A stretch of 64,000 bases of DNA. It comes from an uncultured Bacteroidia bacterium. Lineage in GTDB: Bacteria > Bacteroidota > Bacteroidia > Bacteroidales > UBA932. The stretch spans positions 1 through 64,000 of the forward strand of contig CACYZM010000018.1 of assembly GCA_902778855.1 (NCBI GenBank), read 5' to 3'. The notes under the pieces were generated by a model that worked only from the letters and a program-made list of their open reading frames with translations, did no database searches and had not been told where the DNA came from. A program made the position numbers and the translations under genes. Within the stretch, counting starts at the first letter, position 1; each line of letters begins with the position of its first letter. This document shows positions 17,019-25,900 of this stretch, one piece after another.

Positions 17019-20012
17019 ATGCCGATGAAAAACACCCTTTGTTACAAGTGCCTGCTGCTGTTGTCAGCGCTGCTGATCACGCTGCCGGCGCTTGCCGTTC
17101 CGGGAGGACAGGACTTCCGGAACCGGGTCTCCGGTACGGTCGTCGACACCCAGAACGAACCCCTGATCGGGGTGACCGTTCACAACGAGGTGTCGGGACA
17201 GTACACGACGACCGACGTCGGCGGCAACTATGAGATTGCCGCCAAAGCCGGCGACCGCCTCACGTTCACCTGCATCGGAATGGAGACGCAGACCGTTGAC
17301 GTGGCCGGCCGCAGCCTGATCAACATCATCATGGCCAACGATGCCGAATTCCTGGAGGAAACCATCGTGGTCGGTTACGGTACCGCCAAGAAGATCAGTT
17401 CGGTGGTCGGTGCCTCCACGCTCGTCAAGTCCGACGCTTTCACCAAGATTCCGGCGGCCAGCGCCGGCGACGCCCTGCAGGGCAAGGTCGCCGGTCTGCA
17501 GGTCTACACCAGTTCCGGTGAGCCGAGCGCGACCGTGTCGATGCGCCTCCGTGGTGTCAACTCGATCAACGCCTCGAATACGCCGCTGTTCATCCTCGAC
17601 GGTACGCCGGTCGACGTGGCCATCTTCACGGCCTTGAACCCCAACGACATCGAGAACGTGACGGTGATGAAGGACGCATCCTCCACCGCCATCTACGGTT
17701 CCCGCGCCGCCAACGGCGTGGTGTACATCACCACGAAGAAGGGTACCGGCGAGAAGCCGACCGTGACGGTCAGCGGATCCTACGGTATCTCCAACCTGGC
17801 GCAGTTCCCGATGCCGCTGATGAACGCCGAGGAGTGGTTCGCCTTCCGCGAACTGGCCGATCCGAGCCTCAAGGAGAACGCCCAGTTCCAGGAGTTGAAG
17901 GACTTCCGCCTCAAGAACAACATCCATACGGACTGGCGCGAGTGGATCCTCAACGAGAATGCTCCGACCTGGAAGGCCGACCTGAGCGTCTCGGGCCGCA
18001 GCCAGCGCAGCGACTACTACATCTCGCTGGGCGCCTTCGACCGCCAGGGTATCGAGCCGTACTCCGATATGGAGCGCTACTCGGTCCGTTCGAACGTCAA
18101 CAGCAAGATCGCCGATTGGCTCAAGATCGGCATCAACCTGAACCTCACCTGGCAGTCGCACCATACGGCAGGCTATTCGACCACGAGCACGGGTTACTAC
18201 AACCCGATGAACATCGTGGCCTGGGGTCTTCCGTACGCCACGCCGTATGAGATCATCACCGACGCCAACGGCAATTTCATGGGTTACGGCGACGAGCCCG
18301 ACTACATCACCGACCTCGGTATGTGGAACTATTTCCGCCGGATGGAGGCCCAGCCCACCAAACGGCAGACGGCCCGCCTGAACGGCAACCTCTATCAGGA
18401 AATCACCCCGTTCAAGGGATTCACCATCCGCACCGTCCAGGCCATCGAAGGAATGGACTACCGCTACACCGGCAAGGTGCTTCCCAACAAGATCAACCTG
18501 GCGACCGTCACGGAAGAATCGTTCGAGCGCTTCTTCCGCCTGACCTCCACCAACACGGCCGAATACAAGTTCGCCATCGCGAAGGACCATCACTTCATCC
18601 TTCTGGCCGGCCACGAGTCGATCTACTCGCAGGACACCTATTTCTCCACCTGGACCAACGGCCAGACCGACGAGCGCCTGACCAACGTCAACCACGGTAC
18701 GCAGGCCAACCTGCCTTCGTACACCTTCTCGGAGACCGCCTACAACTCCTTCTTCTCCCGGTTCTCCTACGACTACGCCGACAAGTATTTCCTCGACCTG
18801 ACCTACCGTATCGACGGTTCCTCGCTCTTCGGCGCGAACCGCCGCTACGCCAGCTTCTGGTCGGTCGGCGCGATGTGGAACATCGGCAAGGAGAAATTCA
18901 TCCAGGATGTGGACTGGATCGACGCCCTGCAGCTGAAGGCCTCCTACGGTACGATGGGTAACTCGGGCATCAGCAACTACCGTGCGTACGGTCTGACCTC
19001 CACGGGCCGGCTCTACGACGGCCAGACCTCCTGGTACATCTCCTCGCTGAGCAACCCGAACCTGACCTGGGAAACCCTCGAGGCGCTCAACGTCGGCCTT
19101 AACGGCCGCCTGTTCAACCGCTTGAGCTTCAACGTCGAGTTCTACAACAAGAACACCCGCGACATGCTGATGTACATCCCGTATTCCTATATCTCCGGCT
19201 TCTCCGGCGGTTGGGGCAACGTGGGTTCGATGCGCAACCGCGGTGTCGACGTGGAACTGAAGTTCGACGTGGTCAATACCAAGGACTGGTATTTCGGCCT
19301 GGGCTTCAACATGAACTACAACAAGAACGTCATCACCGAGCTCTATGACGGCCGCGACGAATTCGTGGACGGCAGCTCCGGCCTGAAGTTCCAGGTGGGC
19401 CACGCCTACGGCGAGTTCTTCCTGGTCGACTTCGCCGGTGTCGACCCGGCCAACGGCAAGTCGCTCTGGCGCAACGCCGACGGCTCGCTCACCAGCACCT
19501 ACACGGAAAGCAACGCCGTGTTCCTCGGTAAGAACCGTTTCGCCCCCTGGTCGGGCGGCGCCTCGGTCGATGCCAGCTGGAAGGGCCTTTCCTTCAACGC
19601 CACCTTCTCGGGCGTGATCGGCAAGTATATGGAGAACTACGACCGCTACTTCGTGGAGAATCCCGCCTTCGCCGACGAGTCGAACATGACCAAACGGATG
19701 ATGAACATCTGGACGACGCCCGGCCAGATCACCGACATTCCGAAGGCCGGTGAAGCGGTGCGCCACGACAGCCGTTTCATCGACAACGCCTCGTTCGTCC
19801 GCCTGAAGAACGTCCAGCTCTCCTACGAGTTCCCGAAGAAACTGATGCAGAGCACCGGCTTCCTCGGCGGAGCGAAGATCTATGTATCCGGCCGCAACCT
19901 GCTGACCTTTACCAAGTACACAGGCTGGGACCCGGAAATCGACGCCATTACGGCCATGGGTAACTATCCGAACACGAAGCAGTACGTCTTCGGTGTCGAA
20001 TTGACATTCTAA
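17019..20012 (+). CDS. SusC/RagA-family TonB-dependent outer-membrane transporter
   Basis: A 997-aa outer-membrane channel that imports oligomers bound by its SusD partner, using TonB energy. After a signal peptide (to about residue 28) comes a carboxypeptidase-regulatory-like domain (about 35-105), a TonB-box-like stretch near residue 108 (LEETIVVGYGTAKK), the plug with RGVNSINASNTPLFILDG and KDASSTAIYGSRAANGVVYITT, and a 22-strand barrel ending YVFGVELTF. It lacks an STN domain, so anti-sigma signalling is unlikely. The first ATG (17019) and a second six bases on are both possible. It heads a same-strand locus reaching 35055. No TAnnTTTG box is visible between the upstream terminator and the start. 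Confidence 0.95.
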   Translation: MPMKNTLCYKCLLLLSALLITLPALAVPGGQDFRNRVSGTVVDTQNEPLIGVTVHNEVSGQYTTTDVGGNYEIAAKAGDRLTFTCIGMETQTVDVAGRSLINIIMANDAEFLEETIVVGYGTAKKISSVVGASTLVKSDAFTKIPAASAGDALQGKVAGLQVYTSSGEPSATVSMRLRGVNSINASNTPLFILDGTPVDVAIFTALNPNDIENVTVMKDASSTAIYGSRAANGVVYITTKKGTGEKPTVTVSGSYGISNLAQFPMPLMNAEEWFAFRELADPSLKENAQFQELKDFRLKNNIHTDWREWILNENAPTWKADLSVSGRSQRSDYYISLGAFDRQGIEPYSDMERYSVRSNVNSKIADWLKIGINLNLTWQSHHTAGYSTTSTGYYNPMNIVAWGLPYATPYEIITDANGNFMGYGDEPDYITDLGMWNYFRRMEAQPTKRQTARLNGNLYQEITPFKGFTIRTVQAIEGMDYRYTGKVLPNKINLATVTEESFERFFRLTSTNTAEYKFAIAKDHHFILLAGHESIYSQDTYFSTWTNGQTDERLTNVNHGTQANLPSYTFSETAYNSFFSRFSYDYADKYFLDLTYRIDGSSLFGANRRYASFWSVGAMWNIGKEKFIQDVDWIDALQLKASYGTMGNSGISNYRAYGLTSTGRLYDGQTSWYISSLSNPNLTWETLEALNVGLNGRLFNRLSFNVEFYNKNTRDMLMYIPYSYISGFSGGWGNVGSMRNRGVDVELKFDVVNTKDWYFGLGFNMNYNKNVITELYDGRDEFVDGSSGLKFQVGHAYGEFFLVDFAGVDPANGKSLWRNADGSLTSTYTESNAVFLGKNRFAPWSGGASVDASWKGLSFNATFSGVIGKYMENYDRYFVENPAFADESNMTKRMMNIWTTPGQITDIPKAGEAVRHDSRFIDNASFVRLKNVQLSYEFPKKLMQSTGFLGGAKIYVSGRNLLTFTKYTGWDPEIDAITAMGNYPNTKQYVFGVELTF

Positions 20013-20028
20013 TCAAGGAGGATACGCT

Positions 20029-21534
20029 ATGAAAAAGATATTATTCAGCCTTTGCACCCTCACGCTGCTGCTTGTGACGGCCTGCAACCTTGACCTGAAG
20101 CCCACGAGCTCGATCTCGACGGAAGAAGCGCTCCGTTCGATGGACGACGCGCAGAAACTCCGCCGCGACATCTATATCACGATGCGCAACAGCCTGAATT
20201 CGGGCGCGCCCGTCTACCTGATGGAACTGATGGCCGATTCGTTCCACGGCTCGATCACCTACGGCAACCGCAACGGTGAGTACTACAAGTGGGAGATGCG
20301 TTCCACGTTCGGCAACGTCGAATCCCTCTGGTCGAGCGCCTACTACCTGGTGATGCTGGCCAACTTCCTGGAAGGCGGCATTCCCGCCCTGCAGGCGGAA
20401 GCCTCCGCGGCCGAGAAAGCGCAGTACGACGTGATCCTGGGCGAAAGCGCCTTTGCCAAGGCGTATGCGATGTTCATCCTCACGGAACTCTTCTGCAAGA
20501 ACTACTCGTCCAACGCTTCGTCCGACTACGGCGTGATGCTCTCCGACGCGACGTTCGCCACGCCGAGCGACCAGTCCACGTATGTGGGCCGTAGCTCCTT
20601 GGCCGACACCTATGCCTACATCGAGAAGAACCTCGACAAGGCCGCCCAGCTCCTGGGCTCCGTGACCGGCGCCGAAGGTTCGATCTACCTTACGGCCGAC
20701 GCCGTGAAGGCCCTGCAGGCCCGCGTCGCCCTGACCAAGGGCGAATACGCCAAGGCCGCCGGCCTGGCCGCCGAACTGATCAATGGCGGCCGCTATCCGC
20801 TGCTCAACACGCAGGACGATTTCACCGCCCTGTGGACCAACGACAGCGGCAAGGAATGCATCACCCAGTTCTGGGCCAGCTTCGATTCGACGCCCAGTAC
20901 CAACGACTACGGGTACATCCAGTACACGGGCGGTCTCTATGCGCCGAACTACATTCCGGAGAAATGGATCGTCGAGTCCTATGACAAGAACGACCTGCGC
21001 TTCACGACCTGGTTCCGCCGGACCCAGGTCAACCTGGGCAACTTCTCGGGCACCGTCTATCTCTGCTTCAAGTTCCCCGGCAACCCGGCACTGATGGCCT
21101 CGACGGGCGCTTCGACCTACATCCAGAAGATCAAGCCGTTCCGCATCGCGGAGCAGTACCTGATCGCGGCCGAGGGCTACGCCATGGCCGGCCAGGCCGA
21201 CCAGGCCTGCACCTATCTGAACCTGCTTCGCGCCAGCCGCATCCCGGGCTACGCCGACCGCCACTACACCGGCGACGAGCTGATGGCCCAGATCAAACTG
21301 GAGCGTGCACGGGAACTCTACGGCGAAGGTTTCCGCTTCAAGGACCTCAAGCGTTGGAACCAGGGCTTCGCGCGCAGCGAGGCGCAGGACAAGAACCTGG
21401 TGATCGACGCGGGCAGCACCTACACGGAACTGCTCTCCCGCGATGCGTCCGATCCCTTCTTCGTATGGCCGATCCCGCAGGCCGAGATCGACTCCAATCC
21501 GCAGATCCGCAGCCAGCAGAACCCCGGTTATTAA
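20029..21534 (+). CDS. SusD/RagB-family nutrient-binding outer-membrane lipoprotein
   Basis: A 501-aa surface lipoprotein (Cys19 after LLVTA) forming the lid of the SusC channel. The alpha-helical TPR-type fold is indicated by the helical repeats between 100 and 260, and the conserved ending KLERARELYGEGFRFKDLKRWNQ, then FFVWPIPQAEIDSNP, is diagnostic of RagB/SusD. It is preceded by AAGGAGG seven bases before the ATG, a true Shine-Dalgarno match that is rare in this phylum and may raise expression relative to susC, 16 bp upstream. Confidence 0.95.
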   Translation: MKKILFSLCTLTLLLVTACNLDLKPTSSISTEEALRSMDDAQKLRRDIYITMRNSLNSGAPVYLMELMADSFHGSITYGNRNGEYYKWEMRSTFGNVESLWSSAYYLVMLANFLEGGIPALQAEASAAEKAQYDVILGESAFAKAYAMFILTELFCKNYSSNASSDYGVMLSDATFATPSDQSTYVGRSSLADTYAYIEKNLDKAAQLLGSVTGAEGSIYLTADAVKALQARVALTKGEYAKAAGLAAELINGGRYPLLNTQDDFTALWTNDSGKECITQFWASFDSTPSTNDYGYIQYTGGLYAPNYIPEKWIVESYDKNDLRFTTWFRRTQVNLGNFSGTVYLCFKFPGNPALMASTGASTYIQKIKPFRIAEQYLIAAEGYAMAGQADQACTYLNLLRASRIPGYADRHYTGDELMAQIKLERARELYGEGFRFKDLKRWNQGFARSEAQDKNLVIDAGSTYTELLSRDASDPFFVWPIPQAEIDSNPQIRSQQNPGY

Positions 21535-21553
21535 TCGATAAAGTGAACGTATC

Positions 21554-22960
21554 ATGAAAAAGATCATAAGCTTTTTTGCCGCCTGTCTGGTCGCCCTTTC
21601 CGCGCTGGTTTCCTGCGAACAGGATACCTACCTCTATCAACCGACCAACGAGTGCCTGACCTTCAGCGCCAACAGCGGGGCCTGGCTCTTCACAGACGAA
21701 CCCGTGATCGAGTTCCAGCTCATCCGGGGTGTGCTTACCTCCGACCTGACGGTCAACCTGACCCTCAGCGGTGACGGACTCTTCGCGCTGGAGACGCCCG
21801 CCCAGGTCCATTTTGCTCCGGGCGAGTCGTCGGCGACGGTCCGGGTCGGCTATGACGCCGACCAGGCCGAAGCGGGTGAGTCCTACAGCTTCACCGTGTC
21901 GTTCGACAAGGAGAAAGTCTCTCCCGCCGGCTGGAACGAGTTCTCCGGCATCCTGACGATGCCGGGCGGCGACGATTCCGAGTTCGTGGACTATGCCACG
22001 GTGGAATTCTACCAGGGTAAGATGAACAGCTCGGTCAGCTTGTTCGACGAGCAGTATTCGACGCTCCAGGTCTCCAAGTACGACAAGGAGAAATACCGCA
22101 TCCGCAATGCGATGAACTCGGGCATCGACCTCGACTTCACGCTGGGATCCGACGGTGTGGTCTACCTGCTCAACGAGACGGTCGAATGCCCGTACGACGG
22201 CGAGCAGTACATCAAGGTTCCGAGCACCATCGAGTACGAGGGCGAAATGGTTACCTTCTGGATCGACCCGAACCCGAAGTACAACAAGGTGGCCGAGAAC
22301 ATCGGTACCGGCGAGTACACCATGGACATGACGGCCGACGGCGGTACGTCCATCACCTGGTATGTGTGGATGGAAACCGCTTCACGCGGCATCCTGACCT
22401 TCGGTGACGGCGACGACGGCTGGTGGCGCATGTATTACGACGTGGTCAACCTGAACCCGCGTCCGAACCCCGACGCCGACTATATGAAGCTGGGCAAGGT
22501 GGAATTCTACCAGGGCAAGATGAACGCGAGCGTCACCTCCGAGAAGGTGCTCCATTCGCTGCTGCTGGTCAACAAGTACGATCCCGCCAAGTTCCGCATC
22601 AAGAACGCCATCAACTCGGGCATCGACCTCGACTTCACGATTTCCGCCGAAGGCGTGGTCTATCTGCTCAACGAGACGGAGGAATGCCCGTATGACGGCG
22701 AACAGTACATCAAGCTCCCGAGCTCCATCCTCTACGACGGGGAAGCGGTCACCTTCTGGATCGACCCGAACCCGAAGTACAACAAGGTGGCCGAGAACAT
22801 CGGCACCGGCCCGTACCTGATGGACATGACGCCCGACGGCGGCACCTCCATCACCTGGTACGTGTGGATGGAAACCGCTTCTCGCGGCATCCTGACCTTC
22901 AGCGATGACGACGACGGCTGGTGGCGTATGTACTACGACGTAACCGAAGTCTACTACTAG
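21554..22960 (+). CDS. Surface lipoprotein with duplicated C-terminal domain, probable glycan-binding protein of the locus
   Basis: A 468-aa lipoprotein (Cys21 after LSALVS) in the position where SusE/SusF-type surface glycan-binding proteins are normally encoded. Residues about 25-140 look like an Ig-like/Calx-beta domain with the strand pattern ITLxLSGDG...FAPGESSATVRV. Residues about 150-312 and 316-468 are two copies of one aromatic-rich domain; TFWIDPNPKYNKVAENIGTG and WYVWMETASRGILTF occur in each. Two copies suggest multivalent ligand binding. I do not recognise a named family for the repeat. It follows susD by 19 bases. Confidence 0.75.
   Translation: MKKIISFFAACLVALSALVSCEQDTYLYQPTNECLTFSANSGAWLFTDEPVIEFQLIRGVLTSDLTVNLTLSGDGLFALETPAQVHFAPGESSATVRVGYDADQAEAGESYSFTVSFDKEKVSPAGWNEFSGILTMPGGDDSEFVDYATVEFYQGKMNSSVSLFDEQYSTLQVSKYDKEKYRIRNAMNSGIDLDFTLGSDGVVYLLNETVECPYDGEQYIKVPSTIEYEGEMVTFWIDPNPKYNKVAENIGTGEYTMDMTADGGTSITWYVWMETASRGILTFGDGDDGWWRMYYDVVNLNPRPNPDADYMKLGKVEFYQGKMNASVTSEKVLHSLLLVNKYDPAKFRIKNAINSGIDLDFTISAEGVVYLLNETEECPYDGEQYIKLPSSILYDGEAVTFWIDPNPKYNKVAENIGTGPYLMDMTPDGGTSITWYVWMETASRGILTFSDDDDGWWRMYYDVTEVYY
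22001..22958 (+). repeat. Tandem 498-bp domain duplication inside the surface lipoprotein gene
   Basis: GTGGAATTCT begins at 22001 and again at 22499, and TGGAAACCGC at 22371 and 22869: a constant 498-bp offset, exactly 166 codons. Long DNA blocks are nearly identical, so the duplication is fairly recent or kept alike by gene conversion. Confidence 0.85.
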
Positions 22961-22962
22961 CG

Positions 22963-25900
22963 ATGGGAAGGATTGGCGCAAAGTTCTGGGCAGCCTGCCT
23001 GCTGCTGGCGGCGCTCCTTTCCTGCACGCCGGAAGGTGAACGGTATCTCTGCAACTACCGGGTTGCGGAGATATCGACCACCGACAGCACCGTCCTGGCC
23101 GGTTTCGCGGCCAGGAACGGGCTGTCGGACGGCGTCCATCGCGACCTGATGAGCCATTGCCTGGTGCTTCAGAAGAACGGCGAGAAGATCTGCATCATCT
23201 CCAACGACCTGATGGAGGTCGGCATCGAGACGGCCGACGAGATCCGGAAAGCCATTTCCGAACAGTCCGGCCTGCCGATGGACCACATCCTGATGCACTG
23301 CATCCACACGCACTCCGCGCCGCGGACCGGCGGCTGGTGCGCCAAGGAAGGCCAGCCCAACTACGCGTACGCGCAGAAAGTGCGCCGCGTGGTGGTGGAG
23401 AACGCCGTGGCGGCGATTGCCGACGATGCGGCGTTCCGCCCCTTCGAGATGGAATTCGGCCAGGGCACGAGCGACATCAACTACAACCGCTGCGACAAGG
23501 ACGGCTTCTGCAACAAGGACGCCTACGTGCTGCGGCTGGTGGACCCGAAGAGCCGCAAGCCCATCGTGTCGATGGTCAACTATTCGTGCCATCCGGTGAG
23601 CCTCGGCCCCGGCAGCTACAAGGTCTCGACCGATTTCCCGGGCTTCTCCTGCGATTCGCTCTCGAAGGCCTGGGGCGGGGAAGTGGTGCACTTCACCTCC
23701 GCCAGCGGCAACGCCGACCCGGCCTACGGCATCAAGAAGGATGTCGAGGCCGCCGAGCGCAACGGCTGGCAGCTGGCAACCGACCTGAAGGACATCTCCT
23801 TCCGGAAGATTCCCTTCGACGGGAGCTTCACCCTGAAGACCAGTCGGATCGACCTGCCTTACCGGGCCGACACCATCACGGTCGACCTGATCCGGCAGCA
23901 CGTGGCCGAGGTGACGCAGTGGAAGAACACGGTCTCCGCCTCGTGGGTGGACGACGTGAACTACTGGGCCAAATACACCATCGAGGACATCGAGGCCGGC
24001 CTGGTGGAGAACACGCTTCCGTTCTATGTGGAGGCGGTCAACCTGGGCGGCGTCGTGCTCTTCTTCACGCAGGGCGAGCCCTTCATGGAGTACCAGGTGG
24101 CCCTCCGCGAGCGTTTCCCGGATACCCCGCTGCTGTTCATCGCCTATACCAACGGCCAGAATTCCTATCTGCCGAGCAAGACGGCCTTTGAAGACACCAG
24201 CGGCAAGTACGACTACGAGGTCAAGCAGATGCACGTCTATATCGGCGCCCCGTATCCGCTGTCCGAACGGATGCCCGACGTCTATCTTGACGGCATCACC
24301 GACATCGTGCGGGAAGTCCTTCAGCCTGCAGAAAGCGGGCTGACATCTTCTATCATCCCCAAGCCCCTTCATTTCGAGGGGGCTTCGGGTTGCTTTACGT
24401 TCGGAAAAGGCGGCGCCGTGGCCGTGGAGGCCACGGACCCGCTTTTCCGCGAGGTTGCCGGCGATTTCGCCGCGACCCTCCGGCTGCCCGTTGCGCAGGC
24501 GGGCAATGTCACGATCCGGCAGGTGGACGGCCTCGCGACCGAGGCCTACCGGCTGACCGTTTCTCCCGAAGCCGTCACCATCGAGGCTTCCGCCCCCAAC
24601 GGGGCTTTTTACGGCACGCGGAGCCTGCTCCAGCTGCTTCCGCCGCAGGCGATGCAGCGGGGCGCTGCCGGCTGCACCGTGCCTTGCTGCCGCATCGACG
24701 ATGCGCCCGCGATGGAATACCGGGCCATCATGGCCGACGTGGCGCGCCATTTCCAGAGCCGCGAAGAGATCGAGAAAGTCATCGACATCCTGGCCCTGCA
24801 CAAGATCAATACGTTCCACTGGCACCTGACCGACGACCAGGGCTGGCGGATTGAAAGCAAGAAATATCCCGACCTGGTGAAAGCCGGGCCCTATTATACG
24901 CAGGAAGACCTGCGCGCGGTGGTGGAATACGCCCGCCGCCGCTATGTGACGGTCGTGCCGGAAGTCGAACTGCCCGGTCACGCTCTGGCCGCCCTGTCGG
25001 CCTATCCCGTCTTTTCCTACCACCCTGATTCGACGATCGCCATCGCGACCGATCTGGGCATCTACGACGAAATCTTCTGTCCGAGCGACACCACCTATAC
25101 TTTCTTCACCGATATCTTCGGCGAACTCTTCGACATCTTCCCGTCGAAATACTACCACATCGGCGGCGACGAATGCCCGCCCGACGACGGCAGTCAGGCC
25201 GCATTCATCGTCCGCATCACGGAATTCCTCCAGGCCCACGGCAAAGAGGTGATCGCCTGGGACGAAGTGGTGGACCGCGGCGCCACGCCCGGCACCATCG
25301 CGCTCTCGTACCGCGGCCACGCGCCCGGCAGGCGGGCGCTGGACAAAGGCATGCGGACGGTCTTCACGCCGAACCGCTGGTGCTATCTCGACTATTACCA
25401 GGAGGAAGGCGACGGGTATCCGTCCCAGCCGTATTTCCTTCCCCTGTCCAAGGTATACAACTATTATCCGATCAGCGATACGGTCTCCGCGGCGGTGCGG
25501 CCGCGCATTCTGGGCGTCGAGGGCTGTCTCTGGACCGAATTCGTGGAGACGCCGGAGCATTTCGAACATATGCTCTTCCCCCGCGCCCTGGCGCTGGCCG
25601 AGACGGGCTGGACGCCCAAGTACGACCGGAATTACGCCGATTTCTGCCGCCGGCTCCTGACCGACCTGCCGCGGCTGGATGATGCCGGCGTCCATTACAG
25701 CCGGGCTTTCGGGAACGTGCTTTTCATGCACGATGATTTCGAAGAAGACCGTTACGACAACGACCGCCTGAATCTCCAGTTCGATTATCCTGACGGGGAA
25801 ATCCGCTATACCACCGACGGCTCCGTCCCGACCCGGTCATCCCGCCTGTATACCGGCCCGGCCGGCCGGATTGCGCCGGGTACGACCGTCAAGGCGCAGG

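Noticed and set aside
17064-19766. A 900-codon minus-strand frame
   Set aside because: Shadow of susC with His/Gly/Val/Glu-rich low-information sequence and no domain.
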